64,000 nt of DNA from Bradyrhizobium sp. ORS 285 (GTDB taxonomy: Bacteria > Pseudomonadota > Alphaproteobacteria > Rhizobiales > Xanthobacteraceae): positions 1,736,001 through 1,800,000 of the forward strand of contig NZ_LT859959.1 of assembly GCF_900176205.1 (NCBI RefSeq), written 5' to 3'. Under the pieces are notes generated by a model. It had not been told where the DNA came from and did no database searches. It saw only the letters and a list, made by a program, of their open reading frames with translations. Shown here piece by piece: positions 24,027-33,284 of the stretch. The translations under genes and the position numbers were made by a program. Position 1 is the first letter of the stretch, and every line of letters starts with the position of its first letter.

Positions 24027-26381
24027 CTATTGCGGCTGGTGTGCCGCGGGCCGCTTCTGGCGATTGGCGCGCCATGCCATGAATTCGCGGAACAGCTTGG
24101 GGTCGGCCGTCGTGTTGGCCTGCAGATCGTCGGCCTGCGCGTTGGCGCCCATCACCTGGGCGGCAGGCATGTTGCGGTCGAGCCAGTCCTGCGCCGTCTT
24201 GAACCGCGTCCAGCCCGCGATCGGAGCGAGCGGGGCCACCTCCAGCCATTTCGGATGATATGGCGGGCGTTGCAGGGCCGGCAGATTGTTGAACAGCGCC
24301 TCGACCAGCAGCGACAGGCGACGGTGACGATCGCTGCCGGGTTGCCAGTTGAAGGACGCCAGCACGGCCTCGGCCGCGATCGTATTCACCGGCGCGGAGC
24401 CGCTGATGAGGTTGGGATAGTCCTCGGCCGACAGTTTCGCCGGCAGGTAGTCCTCGTGCAGAGCCTTGTCGTAGTCGACCGGCACGAGATGCAGATTCCG
24501 GTCATTGACCTGGCTCAGCCACTGCAGCGGCTTGCCCTCGACGGCGATGATCGCATCGATGTCGCCCCGCTGCAGCATGTCGAGCGCGAGCCGGGGCTCG
24601 ATGTAGAGCAGATGCGGCCTGATCCCCAGGCGCTCGAACACGTTGATCGAGGTGACGAAGGTGCCTCCGTCGGGCAGGTCGACGGCGATGGTCTTGCCGT
24701 CGAGATCGCTCAGGCTGGTGACGGATTTCGGCGCCAGCACGTGCATCTCCTCGTTGAAGAGCTTGGCGACATAAGCCAGTTGCTCGCGCACATTGTTGGC
24801 GAAGTCCTTGCGCTCGAGAAAGGCCAGTGTGTCCTTGCGGATGATGCCGGCATCGACACCGCGCAGCAGCAGGATGTCGGCGACCGATTGAACCGAGCCG
24901 CGGCCCATCACGGGAAGAATGCGCAGCTCCGTGCCCTTGTCGAGCGCGGACGCCAGGTCTGAGCCCATGTTCGCATAGGTGCTGCCGACCGAGCCGGTCA
25001 TCAGCGTGACTGTATTGGCATTCAGCTGGTTCGCCAGATCGCGCTTCGCCGTACCGTAACGGAAGATGGTCTTGAAGGAGTCGCTGACGCTGCCAGGATC
25101 GATGCCGCTTCGGACCGGACCGAAGCGCTGCCACTTGCCGCCGGTGAATTGCATCATCTGCATCTGCTCCAGCGGCGCGTAGTCGTGGGCGCTGGTGTTG
25201 ACGGTGATGCCCGGCGTCAGCATCGGCAATCTGACGCCCTTCAGGGATGCAGCCTGCTTCATGATGTTCTCGCGCGACAGGTCGTCGCCGCAATTCTTCA
25301 ACACCGCCACCATCGCATGGGCCGCGATATAGCCGAATGTCGCAAGGCCGTTGGTCCGCGGGATGTCCGGCAGATAGCGGTCCATGAAGGCGGACCATTC
25401 GCGGTAGGACGGATCGCCGGCGGCTGCCGCTTCTTCGCCCTCGTAGTAATAGCCCGCGGACAGGATGCCTTCGGCATTCTGCAGGCCCGCCGGCTGCATC
25501 ACGGCGGAGACCGACTCCGAGACGGTCGAGATGATGTGGTCAGGACGCCAGCCGATCTCGGCCGCGCGGCGGATCGCCATCGCGGCGAATTTGGGTGTGG
25601 TCACATCGAAGAAGATGTCGGCGCCAGACGCCTTCAGCGTGGCGATCTGCTGATTGACGTTGGCGTCCGTGACCTTGTAGGTCGCCTCCGCCACGATCGG
25701 AAGCTTGCCGCCGAGGCCGTCCTTCAGTCCCTTGACGTAATCCTTCCCGAAATCATCGTCCTGAGAGAGGATCGCGATCTTGCCGCGACTATGCGTCTCC
25801 AGCAGGTATTGGGCATAGACGTGCGCCTCGGCCTGGTAGCTCGGCTGAAAGCCCATGGTCCATGGGAAGTCGTGCGGCTGGTCCCACTGCGAGGAGCCGG
25901 AGGCCACGAACAATTGTGGGATCTTGTTGGCATTGAGATAAGGGCGGACAGCGAGATTGGGAGCCGTGCCCAGGCCCGCGAACATCAGGAGCACCTTGTC
26001 CTCCTCGACGAGCTTGCGGGTCATCTCCACCGTTCGCGACGGCGCATAGCCGTCGTCATAGGAAATGAAGTTGATGCGGCGTCCGTTGATCCCGCCCTCC
26101 GCATTGACCTTGTTGAAATAGGCCGCGATCGTCTTGCCGATGATGCCATAGGCGAGGGCAGGGCCGCTGTAAGGCATCGTGTTGCCGATGCGGATCTCGC
26201 TGTCGGCCGCCGAGCTGGGGCGTGACTGGACCAGCAGGGATGCGACAACGATCGTCACGGCAAGGCATGGAAGCTTGACGACGTCACGCAGCCAGCTGCC
26301 GTGATGATAATGCTGCCGGAAATCCTGACATGGTGCGGCTGCCAAGCAGGCGCGAATAGCGGCCTCGATGCCCTGACGCAT
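24027..26381 (-). CDS. Fused LivK-type and TAXI-type solute-binding protein
   Basis: 784 aa from the ATG at 26381 (GGGAGGG upstream). After a 36-residue N-terminal stretch comes a signal/anchor segment (about 37-59, ending PSSAA). Residues about 60-435 form a branched-chain-amino-acid-type periplasmic binding protein (IRIGNTMPYSGPALAYG, TLGLGTAPN-like, SQDDDFGKDYVKGLKDGL). Residues about 445-770 form a TRAP-TAXI-type binding protein (TLMTGSVGSTYANMGSDLA, GRGSVQSVADILLLRGVDAGII). No permease or ATPase is nearby. Likely a periplasmic sensor or a receptor for a distant transporter; ligands unknown. Confidence 0.8.
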   Translation of the reverse strand: MRQGIEAAIRACLAAAPCQDFRQHYHHGSWLRDVVKLPCLAVTIVVASLLVQSRPSSAADSEIRIGNTMPYSGPALAYGIIGKTIAAYFNKVNAEGGINGRRINFISYDDGYAPSRTVEMTRKLVEEDKVLLMFAGLGTAPNLAVRPYLNANKIPQLFVASGSSQWDQPHDFPWTMGFQPSYQAEAHVYAQYLLETHSRGKIAILSQDDDFGKDYVKGLKDGLGGKLPIVAEATYKVTDANVNQQIATLKASGADIFFDVTTPKFAAMAIRRAAEIGWRPDHIISTVSESVSAVMQPAGLQNAEGILSAGYYYEGEEAAAAGDPSYREWSAFMDRYLPDIPRTNGLATFGYIAAHAMVAVLKNCGDDLSRENIMKQAASLKGVRLPMLTPGITVNTSAHDYAPLEQMQMMQFTGGKWQRFGPVRSGIDPGSVSDSFKTIFRYGTAKRDLANQLNANTVTLMTGSVGSTYANMGSDLASALDKGTELRILPVMGRGSVQSVADILLLRGVDAGIIRKDTLAFLERKDFANNVREQLAYVAKLFNEEMHVLAPKSVTSLSDLDGKTIAVDLPDGGTFVTSINVFERLGIRPHLLYIEPRLALDMLQRGDIDAIIAVEGKPLQWLSQVNDRNLHLVPVDYDKALHEDYLPAKLSAEDYPNLISGSAPVNTIAAEAVLASFNWQPGSDRHRRLSLLVEALFNNLPALQRPPYHPKWLEVAPLAPIAGWTRFKTAQDWLDRNMPAAQVMGANAQADDLQANTTADPKLFREFMAWRANRQKRPAAHQPQ

Positions 26382-26485
26382 GGTCCCTCCCCTCGATGTT
26401 GTCTTCGATTGAGCGCAGGCGATTGCGGCCGCTCCTCTGCCGAGAGCGGTCCGGATCGCGTTCGAGCGCTGCTCAGTCCGAGGCG

Positions 26486-27406
26486 TCAGCGCGCCGCGGA
26501 GATGCGGCGGCTGGCTTCCGGTGATCCTTGCTCCGCAGCCTTCAGATACCAAATGCGGGCCTTGGCCGCGTCAGGCACGGCCCCGAGGAGACGCGACTTC
26601 GTCAGTTCGGCCGGATCATAGGTGCGTGCGAGCAAGAGAGAGGCGTCCGCGATTCCTGCATCCGACAGCCGGGTAAGGATCAGGCGCGCGCTGGCGACGT
26701 CGCCTGCAGCCAGCAGATCGCGCCCGCGCTTCATCAGCGCGTCCACCTCGTCACGGGGCAGGGGAACGGTCGGACGGGATGGAGCCGCTGGGAGGGCAGG
26801 AGGCAGGCTCGTCGAAACCGCTGGTGGGGCAGCCGCTGGCGGCGGGGACTGTGGAGCTGACGGCCAGGAGCGCGTCGCGATGTCGGTCGCGCTGGGCGCC
26901 ACCAGTGAGGCCACCGTCTGCGGCGGATCGTCCTGGGCGACCTTGGCTTCGGCCGGGTCGATCTGGGCAAGGCTCTCCAGCACGGTGGACGGCATGCTCG
27001 GGCTCTTGCGGACCGATGTCGATGTGCCGTTGTCGAAGGAGATCGCGTTCGCGACGATCATGGCGACCGAGGCCGCGACGCCGATGGCGGCGCCAATCTT
27101 GATCAAGCCGCCAAGACGGGACGCCTTGTCCGTATCTTCCGGCGGCAGCGGCATCACCACAGGATCGAGCTTCGCACTCCACGCCCGACGCTGCTCCTCG
27201 TCGTCCAGATCGATCGCAGGCGTCCGCGCCGGCAGCAAGCTGCTCCGCGCAATCAGGTGATGCGGCAGACGGGGGCCTTCCTCCGGCACATCCTGGGCGG
27301 TCGCGCCGTTGTCGGGCTGGTGCCGGCGCGGGGCGTATTTGCGAAGCTCTTCGCTCGCCCATGGCGGCGTCGGCTTCGCCGGATCGTTCTCAACTGGAGC
27401 ACTCAT
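26486..27406 (-). CDS. Single-pass membrane protein with Sel1-like repeats
   Basis: 306 aa from ATG 27406 (AGGAGG 7 nt upstream; a GTG at 27409 precedes it). A charged N-terminal part (about 1-98), one membrane segment (GLIKIGAAIGVAASVAMIVANAI, about 99-121), a Pro/Ala-rich linker, and Sel1/TPR-like repeats from about 220 (MKRGRDLLAAGDVASARLIL, DAAKARIWYLKAAEQGSPEA). N-terminus inside, repeats in the periplasm is the expected topology. It is 104 bp upstream of the fused binding protein on the same strand. Function unknown. Confidence 0.72.
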   Translation of the reverse strand: MSAPVENDPAKPTPPWASEELRKYAPRRHQPDNGATAQDVPEEGPRLPHHLIARSSLLPARTPAIDLDDEEQRRAWSAKLDPVVMPLPPEDTDKASRLGGLIKIGAAIGVAASVAMIVANAISFDNGTSTSVRKSPSMPSTVLESLAQIDPAEAKVAQDDPPQTVASLVAPSATDIATRSWPSAPQSPPPAAAPPAVSTSLPPALPAAPSRPTVPLPRDEVDALMKRGRDLLAAGDVASARLILTRLSDAGIADASLLLARTYDPAELTKSRLLGAVPDAAKARIWYLKAAEQGSPEASRRISAAR

Positions 27407-27852
27407 CACTAGCCTCCTGTCTCCGACGATCGGATCGTGGGAGAGAGATTCAGGGCGTCAGGCGCGCGCGGTCCTGCCGAGGATCGCATGCTGCGAGTTC
27501 GGAGGGAATGCACCAACGCTTCCGTCGAGACTGACAGGTCCGGTTTCCTTCCGACACAGGCGCCACGGTTTTCGCGCGCCCTGGTCACATTCGATGTTGC
27601 TTGGCCCTTAAGCTGATCAATGTTCTTGGCGGGAAGCGTGAGTTGGTAAGGCTATTTGGTGGAAATTTCCCGGCTGGTCGTCTTGATGAATGCTCGTAAT
27701 GCGCGAACACGGCCGGAGGCTTTAATGCCCTCCGGACGATCGACTGGAGTATCTGGATGCCGCGATTGTCCCGACTTTGCCGCGAACTCAGAGGGTTAGT
27801 TCCCCGTTCGGTTGCAGGCGCGGGTCTCGGATTTGCAATCCATGCGGGAGAT
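27407..27852. other. Gene-free gap between the Sel1 gene and the ahpCD terminator
   Basis: No ORF here has convincing start, RBS and composition. It holds a perfect 10-bp palindrome GGAAATTTCC (27661-27670) and a 7-bp hairpin (27713-27719 with 27729-27735) without a T tract. Probably leader and promoter sequence for the minus-strand Sel1 gene plus unassigned DNA. Confidence 0.5.
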
Positions 27853-27892
27853 TGCGAAAAAGAAAATGCGGCCGGACAAGGCCGGCCGCATT
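27853..27892 (-). terminator. Terminator of the ahpCD operon
   Basis: A perfect 11-bp stem (27865-27875 with 27882-27892, 6-nt loop) is followed on the minus strand by TTTCTTTTTCGC. It lies 18 bp after the ahpD stop. Confidence 0.88.
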
Positions 27893-27910
27893 CACATATC
27901 GGGTCGATTT

Positions 27911-28456
27911 CTACTCGGCCGCCAGGGCGACGGTCACACCAGCGGCCTCGATGGCAACGGCAACCGACTGGATGATGGCGGCAAAGCGGACGGCCGTCTG
28001 GATCGAGGCTGTGGGCACGCCCGCATCCTGCAGAACCTTCTCATGCGCATCGATGCAGGTGCCGCAGCCGTTGATGGCGGAAACCGCGAGCGACCACAGC
28101 TCGAAGTCAGCCTTGTCGACCCCGGGATTGGCGATGACGTTCATCCGCAGCCGGGCCGGCATGGTCGCGTACTCCTTGTTCGAGGCAAGGTGCACAAAGC
28201 GGTAGTAGACGTTGTTCATCGCCATGATCGCGGCGGCCGACTTTGCCGCGGTCAAGGCAGCCGGCGACAGATGCGCTGCCGCGACCGATTCGAGGGCTGC
28301 CGTCACCGTCGGATTGCGGGTCGCAATCGCGCAGGCGACGAACAGCCCATACTTGGCCTGGGCCGACAGCGTCTCGTCCGACGCCATGGACGACAGATTG
28401 AGCCTGACGTCCTTGGCGAAGTCCGGGATCTGGTCCTTCAACTGCTCGATCGACAT
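27911..28456 (-). CDS. ahpD: AhpD, alkylhydroperoxidase (carboxymuconolactone decarboxylase family)
   Basis: 181 aa from ATG 28456. The CxxC-x3-H active site is C131-x2-C134-x3-H138 ([11 protein letters not shown]). AhpD reduces AhpC, taking electrons from lipoyl proteins in those species that have been studied. It follows ahpC with 2 bp between stop and start, so the two are co-expressed. Confidence 0.95.
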   Translation of the reverse strand: MSIEQLKDQIPDFAKDVRLNLSSMASDETLSAQAKYGLFVACAIATRNPTVTAALESVAAAHLSPAALTAAKSAAAIMAMNNVYYRFVHLASNKEYATMPARLRMNVIANPGVDKADFELWSLAVSAINGCGTCIDAHEKVLQDAGVPTASIQTAVRFAAIIQSVAVAIEAAGVTVALAAE

Positions 28457-28458
28457 GA

Positions 28459-29013
28459 TCAAGCGACCTTCAGGGTCTCGCCGCCGACCTCGCGGTTGCA
28501 CGGGCAGAGCTCGTCGGTCTGCAGCGCGTCGAGCACGCGCAACGTGTCCTTCGGCGCTCGGCCGACGTTGAGGTTGGTCGCATAGACGTGCTGGATCGTG
28601 TTGTCGGGATCGACGATGAAGGTGTAGCGGTAGGCGACGCCGTCCGGCGAACGGACGCCGAGGCCGTCGACGAGCGAGCCCTTGGTGTCGGCGAACTGCC
28701 AGATCGGCAGCTTGTGCAGATCCTTGTGGTCGCGGCGCCAGGCGAGCTTGCAGAACTCGTTATCGGTCGAGCCGCCGAGCACGACGGCATCACGATCGGC
28801 AAAGTCGCTGGAGAGGCGCGCGAACTCCGCGATTTCGGTCGGGCAGACGAAGGTGAAGTCCTTCGGATAGAAGAAGATGATCTTCCACTTCCCGGGGAAG
28901 CTGGTCTCGGTCAGGGTCTCGAAGGCGCTCTCGCCCTTCTCCTCCTGCAGGTGAAAACCGGGCTTCACACCGACGATTTCGAACGAAGGCAGCTTACTTC
29001 CAATTCCGAGCAT
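28459..29013 (-). CDS. ahpC: AhpC, 2-Cys peroxiredoxin
   Basis: 184 aa from ATG 29013. Peroxidatic C57 in FTFVCPTE, resolving cysteine in the C-terminal LCPC (C170/C172), FYPKDFT and YTFIVDP motifs present. Reduces H2O2 and organic peroxides with AhpD as reductant. A GATA-N10-TATC dyad lies about 60 bp upstream. Confidence 0.95.
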   Translation of the reverse strand: MLGIGSKLPSFEIVGVKPGFHLQEEKGESAFETLTETSFPGKWKIIFFYPKDFTFVCPTEIAEFARLSSDFADRDAVVLGGSTDNEFCKLAWRRDHKDLHKLPIWQFADTKGSLVDGLGVRSPDGVAYRYTFIVDPDNTIQHVYATNLNVGRAPKDTLRVLDALQTDELCPCNREVGGETLKVA

Positions 29014-29070
29014 GTCGCACTCCAAGAAATTTCTGCGCTGCAATAGCGAGGCGCATTGTGCATTGCAAGC

Positions 29071-29088
29071 GATATGCCATTAGCTATC
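29071..29088 (-). promoter_or_regulatory. Dyad upstream of ahpC, possible LysR/OxyR site
   Basis: GATA-N10-TATC (GATATGCCATTAGCTATC), 58-75 bp before the ahpC start. The spacing fits LysR-type T-N11-A dyads, and OxyR often controls ahpCD, but no oxyR gene is in the window. Confidence 0.3.
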
Positions 29089-29599
29089 AACATCAATGCG
29101 TTGTCGGAAACGCAACACTCATCTCCCCGATGTTGCGATTGCGAATGACAGCAATGTTCGAGACCTGACCAGGCGCCGGGGGACGCACGAGCCGTCCGGT
29201 ACGATTCGTGACATCAGCGTGAATGAGTGTGACGCATGCGGAAGGTGCACGTGGGCGCCAACGCAAAACGAGGTTGACGCCGACGCCGTGGCGTCTCTCG
29301 TGTGAGTTCCTGGGGCGCGCGACCCATCGATCCGGACGTGCAATTTCTTTGTGCGGCCGGAATGGCAAAATTGACATTATTGCCCGTGTTGCGATGCACG
29401 TTTGACCAGGGCGGCTTGAGAAGCGGCAGCAAGGTGACAAGCGCTCGGCAGCGCGCAGCGCTGCGCAGTGGTGGCGGTCTCGGCCATTCTCGTTGTTGTC
29501 AGCTTTTCAGCAGATCGCGTCTGTTATTTCGCCTTGCTGCGTGGCCGCCTGATCATAGTCTCCGCTCAGAGTTTCAACGCCTGGGAGGAGTTCTGCACC
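29089..29599. other. Intergenic region between ahpC and the ABC transporter
   Basis: No convincing gene. It contains a perfect 14-bp palindrome GCGCAGCGCTGCGC (29453-29466) about 135 bp before the transporter gene, and a TTGACA-like hexamer near 29372. I see no sigma54 or NifA site here. Confidence 0.45.
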
Positions 29600-30646
29600 A
29601 TGAGCGAACGTGTCTCGGCCACATCTGCGAGCGCAAATCCATCGATCGATCGCCGTCGTTTCCTGATGACGTCAGCTGCTGTGGCGGCGGGCCTCAGCGC
29701 ACCGGCGCTGCTTGGAACGGGCAGGGCCGTAGCAGCCGGCCTGAAGACAGTCCGCTTCAGCGAAGCCGTGCATAATCTCGGCTACATCAATCTCTACGTC
29801 GGCATGCATGCCGGTATCTTCAAGAAGAACGGCCTCGACATGCAGGTGAGCGCCGCGGGTGGCGACACCCAGACCTTCGCAGCGGTGCTCGGCGGCTCGG
29901 CTGATTTCGCGATCGGCGATGCGACGATGGCGCAGATCTCGCGCGAGAATGGCGGCCCCGGCGTCGTGGTCGGCACCGTCGTGCAGCGCGCGCACTATTT
30001 TGGTGTCTCCAAAACGCTCCAGCCGATCACCGATCCCAAAGGGTTCAAGGGACTCAAGATCGTGACCTCGCCCGAGCCCAACACCAACTACAGCGTCGCC
30101 AAGCGGCTGCTGGAGAAAGCGGGCATGAAGGTCGGCGTCGACGCGACGATCGTTCCGGTCAATCCCGGCACCGAGATCGCCGCGATGCTGGCGGGGCAGG
30201 CCGATATCGCCATCGCCTATCAGCCGAGCGTTGCCGCTGCGGAAGCGCAGGGCGCCAAGGTGGTGTTCGACTTCTCCAACTATATCGGCCCGTTCTGCAA
30301 CACCGGCATCATGGTGCTGCCGACCACGATCCAGAAGGATCCGGAGATGGTGCAGGCGCTGGTGACCTCGTTCGAGGAGGCCTCGCGCAAGACTTACGCC
30401 GATCCGGCCTTCTCCAAGGAAGTGGCACGCAAGGAATTCCCGGATCTGCCCGGCGAGGTCGTCGACAAGGCGATCGATGCCGAGCTGAAATATCTGATCC
30501 CGGCGCAATCGGTGATGACCAAGACTGATCAGTGGGCGAACCTGATGGAGATGCAGGTCTATCTCGGCAACGCCAAGGGCTCGGTGCCGTTCGATCAGAT
30601 CATCGACAATTCGTTCGCTGAGAAGGCGATTGCCAGTCTCAAATGA
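29600..30646 (+). CDS. ABC transporter substrate-binding protein (SsuA/TauA/NMT1 type), Tat signal
   Basis: 348 aa from ATG 29600 (GGGAGGAG upstream). Tat-type leader with RRRFLM and a hydrophobic stretch to about residue 47 (AVAAG). Then the NMT1/SsuA-like fold: GYINLYVGMHAGIFKKNGLDM, GGSADFAIGDATMAQ, KGLKIVTSPEPNTNYSVAKRLLEKAG, GQADIAIAYQPS. First gene of a transporter-amidase operon; the ATPase ATG overlaps its stop. Ligand probably a small organic N or S compound; the downstream amidase suggests an amide (inference). Confidence 0.88.
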   Translation: MSERVSATSASANPSIDRRRFLMTSAAVAAGLSAPALLGTGRAVAAGLKTVRFSEAVHNLGYINLYVGMHAGIFKKNGLDMQVSAAGGDTQTFAAVLGGSADFAIGDATMAQISRENGGPGVVVGTVVQRAHYFGVSKTLQPITDPKGFKGLKIVTSPEPNTNYSVAKRLLEKAGMKVGVDATIVPVNPGTEIAAMLAGQADIAIAYQPSVAAAEAQGAKVVFDFSNYIGPFCNTGIMVLPTTIQKDPEMVQALVTSFEEASRKTYADPAFSKEVARKEFPDLPGEVVDKAIDAELKYLIPAQSVMTKTDQWANLMEMQVYLGNAKGSVPFDQIIDNSFAEKAIASLK

Positions 30647-31467
30647 CTGAGGTGAGCGGCACGATGCAAGTGGGGCCGGGCGCCAACACGGCGCCCGTGC
30701 CTCCGCTCGTCGTCGAGCACGTGGCCAAGAGCTACGAGCTCGACGGCGGCCGCGTCGTGCCTGTCATCGGCGACCTCAGCCTGACGCTGAAAGAAGGGGA
30801 GATCATCAGCATCGTCGGTCCGTCCGGCTGCGGAAAGACAACGCTGTTGAATACGCTGTGCGGACTGCTCGCGCCTGACGCCGGCCGCATCCGCTGGCAT
30901 GGCCTGGAGGTCGCCGGCCAGCCGCAGAACGTCGGCTACATGCTGCAGAAGGATCTGCTGCTGCCGTGGCGCACCGCGCTCGGCAACACCATGCTCGGTC
31001 TCGAGATCCGCGGCGTGCCGGCGGCACAGGCCGAGGATCGCTGCCGCGCGATGCTCGACCAGCTCGGGCTGCACGGTTTCGCCGATCAATACCCGTCCAC
31101 TTTATCCGGCGGCATGCGCCAGCGCGTGGCGCTGGCCCGCACGCTGGTCAACGAGCCCGACGTGCTCTTGCTCGACGAGCCGTTTGCCGCGCTGGATTTC
31201 CAGAGCAAGCTTCTGATCGAGAATGACACTGTCGGTTTGGTCCGGGAGGGACGGCGCTCGCTGCTGCTGATTACCCACGATATCGAGGAGGCCGTGTCGC
31301 TTGCCGACCGAGTGATCGTGCTGTCGAAGCGCCCGACCAGGGTCAAGACGGTCTACGACATCGCGCTCGGCGGCGATCGCCGTGATATGATGGCAGCGCG
31401 GCAGACGGCCGGCTTCAGCGACTATGTCCGCCAGATCTGGGCCGATCTCGACGTGGTGCTGCAATGA
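30643..31467 (+). CDS. ABC transporter ATPase (SsuB/TauB type)
   Basis: 274 aa. Walker A GPSGCGKTT at 59-67, signature LSGGMRQR, Walker B DVLLLDEP, then THDIEEAV with the switch His. Nitrate/sulfonate/taurine class importer ATPase. 4-bp overlaps with the binding-protein gene upstream and the permease downstream. Confidence 0.93.
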   Translation: MTEVSGTMQVGPGANTAPVPPLVVEHVAKSYELDGGRVVPVIGDLSLTLKEGEIISIVGPSGCGKTTLLNTLCGLLAPDAGRIRWHGLEVAGQPQNVGYMLQKDLLLPWRTALGNTMLGLEIRGVPAAQAEDRCRAMLDQLGLHGFADQYPSTLSGGMRQRVALARTLVNEPDVLLLDEPFAALDFQSKLLIENDTVGLVREGRRSLLLITHDIEEAVSLADRVIVLSKRPTRVKTVYDIALGGDRRDMMAARQTAGFSDYVRQIWADLDVVLQ

Positions 31468-32297
31468 CAGCCGATATCGACAATGCGCCGGCGTCCAAGG
31501 CAATGATTGCGCCCGGACGCCGCTGGCTGCGCTTGCGCAGCACGCTTGCGGTGCTGGTTACGCAACTCGTCGTTCTCGCGGCCCTTCTGGCGTTCTGGGA
31601 GTACGCAACCGGCCAGAACAAGGCCGCCGCCTTCATGTTCGGCTCGCCCTCTGCGATCTTCAAGTTCCTGTCGCAAATGGCCGCTGACGGCAGCCTGTTG
31701 CGCGACACTTACGTCACCGGCCTGGAGACGCTGCTCGGGTTCTTCGTCGGCAACTGCATCGGCACGCTGATCGGGCTGTCGCTGTGGTATTCGCGCTTTG
31801 TCTCCCGCGTGGTCGAGCCGTTCGTGATCGCGCTCGGCTCGATCCCGATCATCGCGCTGGCGCCGATCATCATCATCTGGTTCGGCACGGGGCTGATCTC
31901 GAAGGTCGCGATGTCCACGCTCTCGGTGGTGATCGTCGCACTGGTCACCTCCTACAAGGGCGCGACCGGCGTCGATCCCGACCAGATCAATCTTCTGCGC
32001 ACGCTCGGCGCCTCGAAGTTCCAGATCTTCCGAAAGCTTGTGGTGCCGGCGTCGCTCACGGACATCTTCGCGGGGCTGAAGCTCACGGTCGGCTTCGCGC
32101 TGATCGGCGCCATCGTCGGCGAGTTCATGTCGTCGTCGGAAGGATTGGGACACGCGATCTTCAAGGCAGGATCGCTGTACATCATCCCAAAGGTTTTCGC
32201 CGCGCTCGTCGCCACCATCGCGCTGGCGCTGGCGCTCACCTTTGCGGTCGGCAAGATCGAGCAGCTTTTGATGCCCTGGCGGCGGCTGCAGCGATGA
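31464..32297 (+). CDS. ABC transporter permease (SsuC/TauC type)
   Basis: 277 aa, about six membrane segments (first at about 28-52) and the EAA-type cytoplasmic loop (DQINLLRTLGASKFQIFRKLVVPASLTDIFAGLK). Binding-protein-dependent permease that completes the importer with the two upstream genes. The amidase gene starts 36 bp downstream. Confidence 0.93.
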   Translation: MTADIDNAPASKAMIAPGRRWLRLRSTLAVLVTQLVVLAALLAFWEYATGQNKAAAFMFGSPSAIFKFLSQMAADGSLLRDTYVTGLETLLGFFVGNCIGTLIGLSLWYSRFVSRVVEPFVIALGSIPIIALAPIIIIWFGTGLISKVAMSTLSVVIVALVTSYKGATGVDPDQINLLRTLGASKFQIFRKLVVPASLTDIFAGLKLTVGFALIGAIVGEFMSSSEGLGHAIFKAGSLYIIPKVFAALVATIALALALTFAVGKIEQLLMPWRRLQR

Positions 32298-32333
32298 AAC
32301 AACGAGATCCGAAACGGCTAGCAGGGAATGATC

Positions 32334-33257
32334 ATGGCAAAGCGCGTCAGTAAGGCCGGTAACATCAAATACGCGCTCTCCGGCGACGACGCGTTCGTCG
32401 CGTCGGTCGAGCCCGGCGAGACCTTCGTCGTCGAATGCGCGATCAACGTCAATGACGGCACGATCCGCGCGCTCGGCCAGCAGCTGGTCGAGAGCGATGT
32501 GATGATGCCCTACGTCAACGGCGCCACCGGTCCGATCGAGGTACGCGGCGCCAAACCGGGCGACATGCTGCGGCTCGACATCCTCGACATGGAGCTCGAC
32601 CGTCTCGGTTTCACCGCGCTGTGGCCGGGCATCGGCATGTTCCCGGACTGGGTCCGGCGCAAGGAGTTCGGCATCCAGACCCGCGTGGTCGAGGTCAAGG
32701 ACGGCCAGGTGCTCTGGAACGAGCACGTCAAGCTGCCGGTCCGGCCGATGATCGGCGTCGCCGGCGTGGCGCCGGTGCATGGCGCGGTGCTGACGGTCGA
32801 CAACGGTCCGCATGGCGGCAATCTCGACGTCCAGGAGATCACCTCGGGTAATTCGGTGTTCTTCCGCGTCAACAAAGACGGCGCGCATCTCTTTCTCGGC
32901 GACTGTCACGCCATCCAGGGTGACGGCGAAGCCAATGGCATGGGCGCGATCGAGATCGCAGCGAATCTCACGGTCAAGGTCTCGCTCGCCAAGGCGCCGG
33001 CGCGCTTGAACCATCCGCGGATCGAGACGCCGACGCACATCTGCACGCTCGGTTGCGCGCGTCCCTTGGAAGACGCGATGCGGACCGCGTTCGAGGAGAT
33101 GATCAACTGGCTGGAGGATGATTGGAAGATTCCGGCGCCGGAGGCCTACATGCTGCTCGGCCAAGTCGCCGAGGCGCGCTGCACCCAGGTGGTCAATCCG
33201 AAATACACCTATATCTGCAAGGTCAACAAGGCCTTGCTCGCCGGCTATCACGGCTGA
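32334..33257 (+). CDS. Acetamidase/formamidase family protein
   Basis: 307 aa from ATG 32334 (AGGGA upstream; 32328 ATG also in frame). FmdA/AmdA family: GPIEVRGAKPGDMLRLDILD, GVAPVHGAVLTVDNGPHGGNLD, LFLGDCHAIQGDGEANGMGAIEI. The last block carries the conserved DCHA..GDGE residues of the Zn-dependent amidase. Family members split formamide or acetamide to ammonia and the acid. Encoded with an importer and an SDR enzyme, so it probably acts on the imported compound. Confidence 0.9.
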   Translation: MAKRVSKAGNIKYALSGDDAFVASVEPGETFVVECAINVNDGTIRALGQQLVESDVMMPYVNGATGPIEVRGAKPGDMLRLDILDMELDRLGFTALWPGIGMFPDWVRRKEFGIQTRVVEVKDGQVLWNEHVKLPVRPMIGVAGVAPVHGAVLTVDNGPHGGNLDVQEITSGNSVFFRVNKDGAHLFLGDCHAIQGDGEANGMGAIEIAANLTVKVSLAKAPARLNHPRIETPTHICTLGCARPLEDAMRTAFEEMINWLEDDWKIPAPEAYMLLGQVAEARCTQVVNPKYTYICKVNKALLAGYHG

Positions 33258-33284
33258 CGCCGTACATTCGAAAAGGAGAACATC

